Origin: an uncultured Mycoplasmatota bacterium
GTDB lineage: Bacteria; Bacillota_I; Bacilli_A; RF39; UBA660
Length of the DNA stretch: 64,000 bases
Assembly (NCBI GenBank): GCA_900546715.1
Contig: UREA01000006.1
Span: 1 to 64,000, forward strand
Direction: 5' to 3'
Part shown: positions 43,901 through 53,728 of the stretch, in pieces
How positions within the stretch are numbered: position 1 is the stretch's first letter
How the letters are laid out: every line of letters starts with the position of its first letter
Made by a program: the position numbers and the translations under genes
Notes under the pieces: model-generated
The model's database searches: none
Seen by the model: the letters and a program-made list of their open reading frames with translations, nothing else
Told to the model about the DNA's origin: nothing

Positions 43901-44942
43901 AACTATTTTCAACGACTTCAAGGTAAGTTTGATTACCATGACCACCAGTTTTCCAACAATGAAGTGTAGCCCCATCAACAGTTATGGCTCCAGAATCGGT
44001 AAATCTATCTTCAAAAATATTGACTAAACCTTCTTCAATAGCTGCCGATAAAGTAATTATTTTAAATGTTGAACCTGGTTCAAAAGTCATCCAAATAGGT
44101 AAGTTGCGGTTTATTACTTCCGTACTATAACTTTGATAATCATTAGAATTAAAATTAGGCCTGCTGGCCATAGCAAGTATCTCCCCAGTATTTGGATCCA
44201 TGGCTATAGCTATAGCACTATCAGCATCATATTTAGCTATGGCATTATCTAGTTCATTTTCAACAGCCATTTGCAAATTGATATCTATTGTAAGTTCTAA
44301 AGTAATTCCACTAGTAGGGGATTCATAAATCTCAGCCAGTTCCAACTTGTGTCCTTTACCATCGGAAAAATACTTAATAGAGCCATCTTCTCCCGTCAAA
44401 TAATCATTATAGTAAAGTTCTAATCCTGATAAACCTTGATTATCAATACCAACATAACCTAAAACATGACTAAGCATTGTATCATATGGATAATATCTTT
44501 TAGATTCTTTAACTAAATAAACACCATCAATTTTTAGAGCATCTATCGCTTCAGCTGTCTCATAATCAAGCCCTCTTCCTTCGGGATGTACTCTTTCAAT
44601 TGAAGTTTTTTTAGATAAATGATTAAGCATATCTTCATAATCACTACCAAGAATATCGCTAATTTTTTTAGCAGCATCTTCTTTATCAACGATTTGATTA
44701 GGTATAACAACTAGGGAAGTAGTAGTGATATTTGTAGCAAGGACTTCACCATTACGATCAACTATTTCCCCGCGATCTGCTGAAATAGGTAACTCCCGAC
44801 TCCATAAAGATTCTGCTAAAGTACTAAGTTTTTCATAAGAAAAAACTTGAATATAAAAAACTCTAGCTATAGCTATAATTAAAACTATAATAACTATTAA
44901 AAATACATATCTTATTCTAGTGTGTATTTCATTAAAAAACAT
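43896..44942 (-). pseudogene. 5' fragment of the split class B PBP gene (SpoVD/FtsI-like)
   Basis: The 349 codons start at the ATG at 44942 behind GGTGG. One N-terminal membrane helix (about 11-32), a PBP dimer domain, the active-site Ser291 in GSTFK and the SxN motif Ser347-Cys-Asn are present. The element's core sequence falls on the last two bases of that Cys codon and the Asn codon. In the integrated state the frame runs 16 codons into the element and stops at 43848. Excision would restore a full 634-residue protein with the KTG and PASTA part at 28810-29667. Confidence 0.9.
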
Positions 44943-44992
44943 TATTACCACCTTTATTTAAAAATATGATAATAATGTTAAGTTTATTAATT
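44935..44992 (+). repeat. Direct repeat flanking the DUF4143 gene (left copy)
   Basis: About 57 bases including ATTATTACCACCTTTATTTA and TGATAATAATGTTAAGTTTA match 46436-46492 with only three or four differences, offset by 1501 bp. On the minus strand this is the PBP leader: AACATTATTA and TAATAATGTT can pair, and the start codon and GGTGG site lie in or near that stem-loop. Confidence 0.85.
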
Positions 44993-46294
44993 TTAATTTG
45001 CTTTGTTTATGCAAAATACTGCATATAATGGAACTGATTTTATATTATTTTCATAACCAAAATTTTTAGTAGATATTCTTATACTATATTTAGGATTATA
45101 TTTTTTTATATACTCATTTAAACTTTTACTATTAGTTCTTCTACCACTTTTTACTTCTATTGGAATAATATCTCCATCTATTTTAACTAAAAAATCTATT
45201 TCGTATTTTAGAAAATTATAGTAATATAGTTCTTTAGATTTAGGATATAATTCACATGCTACAAAATTTTCTGTAAGAACACCTTTAAACATTTCATTTT
45301 TATCTAAAAGAATTTCACTATAATCTAAATTGGATAATGATCTAAGTAATCCCACATCACTTAAATATATTTTAAATTTATCTGAATTAACGAATGCTTT
45401 TAATGGTGATTCATTTTTTTCAGTTAAATCACATTTTAATATCATATTACTAGCTAGTAACCAATCTAAACTACTAACATATCTAACTTTTCTAGCATCT
45501 TTATCAACTATACTGTATTTAAAAGTATTATTAACTCTAGCTAGTTCTTTAGGTATAGAATTATATATTTGACTATTTTTAATTCCTTCACTATTTTCAG
45601 TATATTTATTCATATCTGCTAAATACGAAGTAATTATTTGTTCTTGAATTTCAAAATTAACATGAGATATGTTATAGTCATTAGATATAAAATTATTTAT
45701 CATCGCAGGCATTCCCCCCAATACTAAATATTTTTTATATAAATCTAATGCTTTCTCATGAATTGGATTAATAAGTGGTTCAAAAGAATTATAGTGTTCT
45801 TTAATTTCATTAATTAATTTATCTTCACCTAGAGCAATTAAATATTCTTCAAAGTCCATTGGGTATAAGTATTTAATTGTTACTTTACCAACTGGAAATG
45901 ATGATTTAAATCTATTGATTTTAACTCCTAAAAGTGAACCAGCACAAACTATTTTGTAAGGTTTTTCACTTTCACAAAAATATTTTAAAGAAGTTATGGC
46001 TCTTTCACTTACTTGTATTTCATCTAAAAATATTATTGTGTCTACTGGATTAATAGTTATATTTTTGATAATTTCGATTTTTTCAATTATTGTATCTGGA
46101 TCAATAGTTTCTTCAAAGATTTCAGATATATTTTCTTCTTTATCTAAATTAATATAAATGTAATTATCAAAATTATTTTTACAAAATTCTTCTAATATAT
46201 AAGTTTTTCCTGTTTGTCTTGCTCCAACTAACATAAGGGGCATTTTATAATCATTCTTCCACTTTTTTAATTCTTCTTCTATTTTTCTATACAT
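44993..46294 (-). CDS. AAA-type ATPase with C-terminal DUF4143 domain
   Basis: The 433-residue protein has Walker A GARQTGKTYIL near residue 22, Walker B TIIFLDEIQ, a lid region, and a C-terminal DUF4143 nuclease-like domain (FYNFLKYEIDFLVKIDGDIIPIEVKSG with the D-x-x-x-x-x-x-x-x-I-P-I-E-V-K-S signature of PD-D/ExK folds). These proteins form families in gut bacteria and are spread by horizontal transfer; their role is unknown. It stands alone between two long direct repeats. The last codons are followed closely by the left repeat. Confidence 0.88.
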   Translation of the reverse strand: MYRKIEEELKKWKNDYKMPLMLVGARQTGKTYILEEFCKNNFDNYIYINLDKEENISEIFEETIDPDTIIEKIEIIKNITINPVDTIIFLDEIQVSERAITSLKYFCESEKPYKIVCAGSLLGVKINRFKSSFPVGKVTIKYLYPMDFEEYLIALGEDKLINEIKEHYNSFEPLINPIHEKALDLYKKYLVLGGMPAMINNFISNDYNISHVNFEIQEQIITSYLADMNKYTENSEGIKNSQIYNSIPKELARVNNTFKYSIVDKDARKVRYVSSLDWLLASNMILKCDLTEKNESPLKAFVNSDKFKIYLSDVGLLRSLSNLDYSEILLDKNEMFKGVLTENFVACELYPKSKELYYYNFLKYEIDFLVKIDGDIIPIEVKSGRRTNSKSLNEYIKKYNPKYSIRISTKNFGYENNIKSVPLYAVFCINKAN

Positions 46295-46327
46295 AATTAA
46301 TTCACCTCTATATCCATTTTAACATTT

Positions 46328-46380
46328 TTCGTACAAAATGTACATATTTTTGCATTGTTTTCGTACAAAATGTACGAAAA
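46328..46380 (-). promoter_or_regulatory. Repeated operator-like sites upstream of the DUF4143 ATPase
   Basis: TTCGTACAAAATGTAC occurs at 46328-46343 and 46360-46375, 32 bp apart (about three helical turns). Each copy has an internal GTAC-AAAAT-GTAC symmetry. It lies directly in front of the ATPase start, so it may bind a regulator, perhaps the product itself. Confidence 0.6.
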
Positions 46381-46435
46381 ATGTTAAAAATACACATAAA
46401 TAGGGGAATAAAGTAGTAATATTAATAGTTAAAAT

Positions 46436-46492
46436 AAAAACATTATTACCACCTTTATTTATAAATGTGATAATAATGTTAAGTTTATTTAT
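46436..46492 (+). repeat. Direct repeat flanking the DUF4143 gene (right copy)
   Basis: The partner of 44935-44992. On the minus strand it keeps the ribosome-binding site and an ATG of the PBP leader, but its frame stops after three codons. It looks like the pre-insertion PBP leader left behind. Confidence 0.85.
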
Positions 46493-46739
46493 TATTTATT
46501 TCTGCAATAAGTTTTTTAATTTCTGCTTGAATAAGAGTTTCATCATCTGGATTGTCGATACCTTTTATTTGTTTTGTTGTTTCATCATATAAACCATAGT
46601 ATATATTTAAATCTTTATTTGTATATGAATTATCAGTAAATACTACAAATTCTTTATTATTATTTTTATCTTTATATGTAGCAATTACTTCGTATTCTTT
46701 ATTATCTAGTAACACTATTCGTCTTTCCATAGTATTCAT
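46485..46739 (-). CDS. DUF1292-like small protein
   Basis: The 84 residues (MERRIVLLDNKEYEVIATY, NKEFVVFTDNS, GLYDETTKQIKGIDNPDDE) match the short DUF1292 pattern seen in YrzB-type proteins of Bacillota. No activity is known. It overlaps the end of the gene at 46702 by 38 bases, implying translation coupling. Confidence 0.7.
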   Translation of the reverse strand: MNTMERRIVLLDNKEYEVIATYKDKNNNKEFVVFTDNSYTNKDLNIYYGLYDETTKQIKGIDNPDDETLIQAEIKKLIAEINNK

Positions 46740-47703
46740 CTCTAATCACCTCTTCTAATTTATCAATAGTTTTTAAAGTATTATAATCTTCTTGTTTAAC
46801 CGATATAATATTATTAATATCAGTATCTCCCATAAACATATAAATATCATAATTTTCATTTTCATCTACTTGACGAGCATCTATTTGTTTGCCATCTAAA
46901 GAATATAAAATATAACCTTTAGGTACTGCGAATAAATAAGGATTATCATCAAGGGCATTTAAACTAGTATTAGTTTTGCTTGCATTTATAATTTCACCTT
47001 TTAAATTTAATAGATATTTATATGGCTTATAAACTGGAATTCCAGCTTTAAAGAAGTCTACTGAATTAATATCAATATCTGCATTTTCCTCATTATCATA
47101 TTCACTTAATGTTGCAAATAATACATAAGAATCATTTTCTGGTTCATCTTTAACTCCAACCATTCCAGGAAATAATTGAGTATCATCAACTTTGTATATA
47201 GTATATTCATTGGGTAATCTATAACATAATTCATAATAAGTTGTATTTGCTACAGTGTTCTTTTCAATAAACTTTTCATATTGAGCAGTTATAGGTTTAG
47301 ATTCATCAAATGGAACTGTTAACTTAGTGCTTCCGTCATCTAAAGTTGTTAATGAATATTTTACATTATTATTCTTTAAAGTTGCTATTTGTTCTTCAGT
47401 TGGATTAATTATAGATGTTTGTTGATCCCATACTTGTCTTGCTAAGGCTATTACATCTTCATATGTCTTTTCTGGTAAAGTTTCTGCATAATTAGGGCTC
47501 ATTGTTGATGCTATAGTATTTTCTTCTAATGAATATTGTGGCCTTTCAACAATTGGTTTGTCAGAAAGTATGTCAGCAATATTAGTTAAACATATAGCAC
47601 TATATACTCCTGCTAATAATAATGTGCCTTCAAAAAGTCGTCTTTCAAGGTTATCGCTTGTTGTTTCACCATTTTCTAATATTTGTTCTCTAAAATCTTC
47701 CAT
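46702..47703 (-). CDS. Hypothetical membrane-anchored protein
   Basis: The 333-residue protein has one likely membrane helix near residues 25-47 after a short acidic N-terminus, and a larger soluble domain with Tyr/Asp-rich strands. GGAGAG precedes the ATG. I cannot name a domain. It forms a two-gene unit with the DUF1292-like gene, upstream of the ATPase and PBP. Confidence 0.6.
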   Translation of the reverse strand: MEDFREQILENGETTSDNLERRLFEGTLLLAGVYSAICLTNIADILSDKPIVERPQYSLEENTIASTMSPNYAETLPEKTYEDVIALARQVWDQQTSIINPTEEQIATLKNNNVKYSLTTLDDGSTKLTVPFDESKPITAQYEKFIEKNTVANTTYYELCYRLPNEYTIYKVDDTQLFPGMVGVKDEPENDSYVLFATLSEYDNEENADIDINSVDFFKAGIPVYKPYKYLLNLKGEIINASKTNTSLNALDDNPYLFAVPKGYILYSLDGKQIDARQVDENENYDIYMFMGDTDINNIISVKQEDYNTLKTIDKLEEVIRDEYYGKTNSVTR

Positions 47704-47775
47704 AAATTTCTCTCCTTCAATTACTAATATTATATCACGATATTTTATTTAAGTAAAATATTATTATAGACTTTA

Positions 47776-47826
47776 CTAAAAAAAGAACAAGGTATGGGCA
47801 ATTGCTCCATAGCAAGCTCTTTTTAT
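47776..47826 (-). terminator. Terminator-like hairpin
   Basis: On the minus strand, AAAGAGCTTG and TATGG pair with CCATA-like and CAAGttctTT-type sequence, ending in a T-run. It closes the CHAP protein operon. Confidence 0.55.
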
Positions 47827-47850
47827 GTAAAGATTATAGTAGAAATTAAT

Positions 47851-48759
47851 CTAAATGTCAATTTTCTTTTTCTTGTAAATAACTATACCCGTAATAATTA
47901 CTAAAATAATTACTCCAGAACTAATTCCAATAATTAATATTATATTATTATTTTTATTTTCTTCTTCAACATATTTATTTGTATCATAAGTTTTTATTTC
48001 TTTTTCTAATCTTGTTATATTTATTGTATATTCTATGAAACTACCATCTTCAGCTGTAATAATTATAGGGTAGGTATTAATGCCTACTTGTAGGGCTTTA
48101 TCACCAATACCTGTAATAATTGCTTTAGCATCTTCTGGAGATCCTTTAATTGAAATAATTTGTTTATTATATGGCACTTCTAAATTGTATTCAAATATAT
48201 TTTGATCAAAAGAAAAATCCTCTATATCTATCTCTAGGCTAGTTATGTTTTTATTACTTGATAATTTATTATTTGTATTACTTGAATTGCTTGATGTTGA
48301 ATTAGAATTATTCTTTGGAGCATCGCTCAAATAAATAAAACCAATTAAATTTGCGGCACTAGTTGATTTTCTTGAACCAATTATAATACCTTCGGAATCT
48401 ACTGCATCTGGCATACCACCTTCATTAACAGTCATATACACACCATCACTATCAACTGATACAACATAAGCAACATGACCGTAAGCATCACTGCTTGACC
48501 AAACTGCAATTGAATTAGCTTTGGCAACTTGTCCTACACTAAAGCCCGCTTGGGCAGCTAAATTATACCAAGTTTGTGCATTTCCCCAACCGGGTAGGGC
48601 AACACCAGCATTATTATAAGCTTCCTGCCACGCATACCAAGTACATCTAACTGTTTTAACACCATATAAATCTTGATATTTGCCATAAGGATTTGCTGAG
48701 GCATGAGAAAGGGTAATAAAACTAAAAAATATTATTAGAAAAAATAGTATTTTCTTCAT
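47851..48759 (-). CDS. Secreted CHAP-domain cell-wall hydrolase with membrane anchor
   Basis: The product of about 302 residues has a signal peptide, a CHAP amidase/peptidase domain (RCTWYAWQEA with the catalytic Cys; YGHVAYVVS with the catalytic His; VNEGG), a Ser/Asn linker, a cadherin-like beta domain, a transmembrane helix and a KKKK tail. It probably cuts peptidoglycan cross-bridges at the cell surface. The start overlaps the stop of the gene at 48759 (TAATG type). CHAP enzymes in Bacillota often belong to division or competence modules. Confidence 0.85.
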   Translation of the reverse strand: MKKILFFLIIFFSFITLSHASANPYGKYQDLYGVKTVRCTWYAWQEAYNNAGVALPGWGNAQTWYNLAAQAGFSVGQVAKANSIAVWSSSDAYGHVAYVVSVDSDGVYMTVNEGGMPDAVDSEGIIIGSRKSTSAANLIGFIYLSDAPKNNSNSTSSNSSNTNNKLSSNKNITSLEIDIEDFSFDQNIFEYNLEVPYNKQIISIKGSPEDAKAIITGIGDKALQVGINTYPIIITAEDGSFIEYTINITRLEKEIKTYDTNKYVEEENKNNNIILIIGISSGVIILVIITGIVIYKKKKIDI

Positions 48760-49970
48760 TACCATCTACCACAATCTAAATTAAATTTAGCACATAATTT
48801 TTCATCTACTGTAACATTTTCTTGTAAATCAAATCCTCCACAAGGGCCTTGTAATAAAAATGCACCTCTAAGATTATTTTGAATTTCTTGATTAGCTGTA
48901 GTTCCATCTAAAACATTTAGACCATTAAAAGTAATATACTCATATTCTAAACTAATTTTATGATTATTGTTAGTAAAATTTATTAAATTAAATCCTGCGG
49001 TATTATCATATTTGTTTAAAGTGTTTTCTAAAGTGTTTTCTTTACCTGTATTAAAACTTAATTTATCTAAGTCTTCTAAAGCTAATTCAGTATCTAGGCA
49101 ATCGCTTTTAGGAAAAGGACAAAGACTCGCTTTATTAATTCCACTATATGTTTCATATTTAACGCTTGGAAATAATTCATCTAAATTAGTAGGGTACATA
49201 TAGAAAAAACATGATTCATTACCAGTACTTTTAGTATAAACTGTAGCACTTATATTATTGTTTAAATTAATTTTACTTGTTGTATTATTACCACCAGAAG
49301 TACTACCGCCATTACCACTAGTAGTACTATTTTTTTCCCAAATAGCTTTTAGAGTTAAATCATTATTTATGGTATTATCAAAATTAAATTCTTCACCATC
49401 TACTTCCCAATTAACAAAACTATATCCATCTTTACTAGGATTACTTGGTTTATTTAATTTTTCACCAGCTTTAACAACTACACTATCAATACTAGACCCT
49501 CCATCGGTGTCAAAAGTTACTGTATAATAAGTTGTATTATCATCAGTTAATTCTTTTTCATAGAAAAATTTTCCTAAAAAGTCGTTTTCATTAAATTTAT
49601 AATCACTAATAATAACGACATTTTCTAAATCATTATTTTCTATAAACTCATTTATTGAATTAATAACAGTATTATTACTAATAAATTCATCATTTAATTC
49701 AGTGTTATATACGGTAACTTCATTTACCTCAAATATTTTATCACTACATATTTTTTCTTTATTAAATCTTTTACATAAAATATATCCTTCATGCAAATTT
49801 AATTTTAAAATATCTTCTTCATTATTCTTTAAATAAAGGGTATAGTAATTATCTATTTTTTCTTTTTCTTCTTTTGTTACTACTTCAAATATTGCCAACC
49901 CTCCAATAAGTAAAACTATAATACAAGTTAGTATTATATATAACATTTTTTTATTCTTAATTTTTTTCAT
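48759..49970 (-). CDS. Membrane protein with InlB-type (Listeria-Bacteroides) repeat
   Basis: The 403-residue protein has one N-terminal membrane helix (residues 9-28), a soluble stretch, then one InlB B-repeat (YTVTFDTDGGSSIDSVVVKAGEKL...DGYSFVNWEVDG...LTLKAIWEKN), a Gly/Ser/Asn linker and a Cys-containing C-terminal domain (five or more Cys, probable disulfides). It is an envelope protein of unknown role. It lies directly before and overlaps the CHAP gene, so the two are translated together. Confidence 0.75.
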   Translation of the reverse strand: MKKIKNKKMLYIILTCIIVLLIGGLAIFEVVTKEEKEKIDNYYTLYLKNNEEDILKLNLHEGYILCKRFNKEKICSDKIFEVNEVTVYNTELNDEFISNNTVINSINEFIENNDLENVVIISDYKFNENDFLGKFFYEKELTDDNTTYYTVTFDTDGGSSIDSVVVKAGEKLNKPSNPSKDGYSFVNWEVDGEEFNFDNTINNDLTLKAIWEKNSTTSGNGGSTSGGNNTTSKINLNNNISATVYTKSTGNESCFFYMYPTNLDELFPSVKYETYSGINKASLCPFPKSDCLDTELALEDLDKLSFNTGKENTLENTLNKYDNTAGFNLINFTNNNHKISLEYEYITFNGLNVLDGTTANQEIQNNLRGAFLLQGPCGGFDLQENVTVDEKLCAKFNLDCGRW

Positions 49971-50118
49971 TTTAGACCAACTCCTTATAACTAAATTTTA
50001 ACAAAACCCTTATTAATAGTCAATTTAAATATATTATATTTATAGACAAAATAATATAAAATTAATTAAAAATAAAGACTTTTCTTTAGAAATTTGGTAC
50101 AATTTTGTTGAGGTTATT

Positions 50119-50961
50119 ATGAATTTAGAAATTAATGATATTAAAGATCTATTTAAAGAAAGAAAAGATAATGCTAATAAAGGTAATTTTGGTACTTGTG
50201 GTATTCTTGGTGGTTCTATAAACTACACAGGTTCTGTTAAACTATCAACATTAGCCTGTAGTGCTATGCGCAGTGGGGCAGGTATATGCCGTGTTATTAT
50301 AGATGAATATTTAACTAATGCCATAACCCCTTATATTTTAGAAGAAACTTTATGGCCTCTAGATAATGATTTAGATAAAGCTATTAGAAATTTAGATAGT
50401 TTAGCTATTGGTATGGGCTGGGGTATTAGTGATAAAAATACAAAGATGCTAAAGTATATTTTAAAAAATTACAAAGGTATTTTAATAATTGATGCTGATG
50501 GATTAAATATTTTAGCCAAAAATCTGGATTTGTTGAGTGTTACAAAAGCTCAAGTAATATTAACACCACACCCAAAAGAATTTTCAAGAATTATAAATAA
50601 AGATATTAAAGAAATATTAGATGATCCTATAAAATATACAATGGATTTTGCTAAAAAATATCATGTAATAGTACTTTTAAAGGGTGCTAGAACAATAGTA
50701 GCAGATGGCGATAATTATTATGAGGTAAACATGGCTGTTCCGGGATTAGCTACTGCTGGATCTGGTGATGTATTATCAGGAATACTTGCGGGCTTTATGG
50801 CTTATAACAAGTATAATATAAAAAGTGTTGCAGCAGCAGCCTTACTTAATGCTTTAGCGGGAAAAATTGCAGAGGATAAATATACAGATATAGCTATGAT
50901 TGCTCATGATACGATAGAGTGTATTCCAGATGCTATTAAAAAATTGCGAGGTGACGAATGA
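50119..50961 (+). CDS. nnrD: ADP-dependent NAD(P)H-hydrate dehydratase
   Basis: This enzyme repairs hydrated NAD(P)H. The 280-residue ribokinase-like fold shows NFGTCGILGGS, SGAGICRVII, LTPHPKEFSRI, VLLKGARTIVADG and TAGSGDVLSGILAGF, all diagnostic. The N-terminal epimerase (NnrE) is not fused. It overlaps the next gene by the ATGA pattern, starting a three-gene flavoprotein operon. Confidence 0.95.
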   Translation: MNLEINDIKDLFKERKDNANKGNFGTCGILGGSINYTGSVKLSTLACSAMRSGAGICRVIIDEYLTNAITPYILEETLWPLDNDLDKAIRNLDSLAIGMGWGISDKNTKMLKYILKNYKGILIIDADGLNILAKNLDLLSVTKAQVILTPHPKEFSRIINKDIKEILDDPIKYTMDFAKKYHVIVLLKGARTIVADGDNYYEVNMAVPGLATAGSGDVLSGILAGFMAYNKYNIKSVAAAALLNALAGKIAEDKYTDIAMIAHDTIECIPDAIKKLRGDE

Positions 50962-52148
50962 AAATAGCAATTATCGGCGGAGGAATTTCGGCATTTGCAG
51001 CAGCTATAAGTGCCGCTAAGAATAATGATGTAACAATACTTGAAAAGAATAGTAAAGTATTAAAAAAATTATTACTAACGGGTAATGGTAAATGTAATTA
51101 TTTTAATACTGATCAAGATATATCCCATTATCATACTAATAGCGATATTGATATAAAAGAAATTGTAAATTCAGAAAATATTGCAAAAGTAAAAACCTTT
51201 TGGGCGTATTTAGGAATAGTTCCTTTTATTAAAAATGGTTATTATTATCCGTATTCAGAAACCGCTAGTAGTATGAAAGAAGCTTTAGTCTTTAAGGCCC
51301 AATATTCAGGTGTTAATATAATTACTGATTGTGATATCACAAATATTGTAAAAGAAAATGATAAGTTTCATATAACTAGCGATAATTATCAAGATACTTT
51401 TGATAAAGTAATTATTGCAACAGGCTCATATGCTTATCCCATAACTGGTTCAACAGGTTTTGGGTATGATGTAGCCAAATCTTTTGGACATACCATAAAT
51501 AATGTTAATCCCTCTTTAGTTCAATTAGTGACAAATTTAGGAATTGAAGCAAAATGGAATGGCGTAAGACATCACGCAATTATAACTGATTTAAACACTA
51601 AAAAAAGTGAAGAAGGCGAAATCCAATTAACGAGTTTTGGTATCAGTGGTATATGTGTCTTTAATTTAAGTCGTGATATTGCCATTGGTTTAAGTAAATC
51701 TATTAAAGAGAGTGTTAGTATAAATTTTGCTCCTTGGTGTAATGATATGCTTGATTTTTTAAATAAGAGAAGTATAAATTTTCCTAAGAGAAGTATTATG
51801 TCTTTGTGTGAATCATTTATTAATTATAAGTTATTATCAGCAATACTTAAGTTTTTAAAAATTTCTGAAGATAGCACTTGGAATGAATTAAATACTCAAG
51901 AACAAGAAAATTTAGCTCAAGCTTTAACTGATTTTCAAATAGAAATTGTTGGAACCAAGGATTATAATTCATCTCAAGTTTGTAGTGGTGGCCTAAATTT
52001 AGCGGACATTAATTTAAATACTTTAGAATCAAAAAAAGTTCCCAACTTATATTTTTGTGGAGAAATTTTAGATTTAGATGGCGATTGTGGCGGATACAAT
52101 ATAACTATAGCTATACTTACGGGTATTCTAGCAGGTGAATCATGTTAA
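50958..52148 (+). CDS. HI0933/YhiN-family flavoprotein oxidoreductase
   Basis: The 396 residues start with an FAD-binding Rossmann motif (AIIGGGISAFAAAISAAKNNDVTILEK), then LTGNGKCNYFN, VIIATGSYAYPITGSTGFGYDVAKSFGH, and a C-terminal FAD-contact FCGEILDLDGDCGGYNI. This is the BaiN-like family, substrate uncertain. It overlaps the genes on both sides, consistent with one operon. Confidence 0.9.
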   Translation: MKIAIIGGGISAFAAAISAAKNNDVTILEKNSKVLKKLLLTGNGKCNYFNTDQDISHYHTNSDIDIKEIVNSENIAKVKTFWAYLGIVPFIKNGYYYPYSETASSMKEALVFKAQYSGVNIITDCDITNIVKENDKFHITSDNYQDTFDKVIIATGSYAYPITGSTGFGYDVAKSFGHTINNVNPSLVQLVTNLGIEAKWNGVRHHAIITDLNTKKSEEGEIQLTSFGISGICVFNLSRDIAIGLSKSIKESVSINFAPWCNDMLDFLNKRSINFPKRSIMSLCESFINYKLLSAILKFLKISEDSTWNELNTQEQENLAQALTDFQIEIVGTKDYNSSQVCSGGLNLADINLNTLESKKVPNLYFCGEILDLDGDCGGYNITIAILTGILAGESC

Positions 52149-53704
52149 GTTTAAAGAATGTAAAAGTTCCTATAGATTATGATGGGACACTTGAAGATTT
52201 TATTAAAAATTATTTAAAAAGAGATATAATAGATTATAAAATAATTAAAAAATCAATAGATGCCAGGAGTAAACATGAATTTTGTTATATTTATGAATTT
52301 GGGGTAACAATTAAAGATGAAGAGGAATTTATAAAACATAATAAAAATAAAAACATTACTAAATATGAAGAAATCGTTTATAATTTTCCTGAGTCTGGTG
52401 ATAAAACTTTAAACAGCCAACCAGTTATTGTAGGTTTAGGTCCGGCGGGATTATTTGCAAGCTACTTTTTAGCTAAACACGGCTATAAACCGATTATTTT
52501 TGAACGCGGTAAAAGATTAGAAGAAAGAATAAAAGATGTCGATACTTTTTGGCGAGAAGGCATTCTTAATAAAAACTCTAATGTGCAGTTTGGTGAAGGT
52601 GGTGCTGGAACTTTTAGTGATGGCAAACTTAACACTCAAGTAAAAGATAAGGAAGGCCGAATTAAAGAAGTTTTGCGCATATTTGTAGAATGTGGGGCGC
52701 CTGAAGAGATTTTATATGAGAAAAATCCTCATATTGGAACAGATAATTTAAGATTAGTTGTCAAAAATATGCGCAAAAAAATAATAGAGTATGGTGGAGT
52801 GATTCATTATAATAGCACTTTAGAAGATATAATAATAAAGGATGAAAAACTAGATAGTATTGTAGTTAATGGAGAAACTTTTAAAACAGATGTTTTAATT
52901 TTAGCTACGGGTCATAGTGCAAAAGATACTTTTAATATGCTTTATGAAAGGAGAGTAAATATTACCTCTAAACCTTTTGCTATAGGTATTAGAATAGTTC
53001 ATCCCCAAGATTTAATTAATAAGTGTCAATATCCGGATTTTTATCCTAATTTACCAAGTGCAACATACAAACTAACATATAATTCTAGCGGTAGAGGAGT
53101 CTATTCATTTTGTATGTGTCCCGGCGGGTTTATAGTAAATGCTAGTAGTGATGAAGCTACTGTTCTTATTAATGGTATGAGTAATTATTTAAGAGATTCG
53201 GGATTTGCTAATAGTGCGATAATTGTAACAGTTAATGCAAGTGATTTTGGCCCTAATCCTCTAGATGGCCTTAAATATGTAGAAAATATTGAAAAAAGCG
53301 CTTATGAATTAAGTAATGGCTTAATACCTATTCAAAGATTTATTGATTATGAAAATAATATTATAAGTTCTGATATTCTAGATATAGACAAATTTGTTAA
53401 AGGAAGTACAAAATATATTGATATCAATGAAATACTTCCAGAATATATAAATTCAAGTTTAAAGGAAGGAATCAATTATTTTAATAAATTAATCCCTGGA
53501 TTTAATAAAGGCATTATTCTAGCTCCCGAAACTAGAACATCATCTCCAGTTAGAATTTTAAGAGGTGTCAATTTAGAGAGTAATATTTCTGGCCTTTATC
53601 CTTGTGGTGAAGGATCTGGTTATGCCGGAGGAATTACTACTTCGGCGGTTGATGGTATAAAAGTTGCAGAAATGATTGCTAAAAAATATCAAAATATGCT
53701 ATAA
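52142..53704 (+). CDS. NAD(P)/FAD-dependent dehydrogenase (COG2509)
   Basis: The 520-residue protein has an N-terminal ~90-residue alpha/beta domain (SIDARSKHEFCYIYEFGV), a GxGxxG-type FAD site (VIVGLGPAGLFASYFLAKHGYKPIIFERG), GEGGAGTFSDGKLNTQV, ATGHSAKDTF, and a C-terminal GEGSGYAGGITTSAVDG. Substrate unknown. Its last gene partner is the 34-residue frame that follows. It overlaps the HI0933-like gene by 7 bases. Confidence 0.88.
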   Translation: MLSLKNVKVPIDYDGTLEDFIKNYLKRDIIDYKIIKKSIDARSKHEFCYIYEFGVTIKDEEEFIKHNKNKNITKYEEIVYNFPESGDKTLNSQPVIVGLGPAGLFASYFLAKHGYKPIIFERGKRLEERIKDVDTFWREGILNKNSNVQFGEGGAGTFSDGKLNTQVKDKEGRIKEVLRIFVECGAPEEILYEKNPHIGTDNLRLVVKNMRKKIIEYGGVIHYNSTLEDIIIKDEKLDSIVVNGETFKTDVLILATGHSAKDTFNMLYERRVNITSKPFAIGIRIVHPQDLINKCQYPDFYPNLPSATYKLTYNSSGRGVYSFCMCPGGFIVNASSDEATVLINGMSNYLRDSGFANSAIIVTVNASDFGPNPLDGLKYVENIEKSAYELSNGLIPIQRFIDYENNIISSDILDIDKFVKGSTKYIDINEILPEYINSSLKEGINYFNKLIPGFNKGIILAPETRTSSPVRILRGVNLESNISGLYPCGEGSGYAGGITTSAVDGIKVAEMIAKKYQNML

Positions 53705-53728
53705 TTTATAGGTAAGTGAGGTGTGAGT

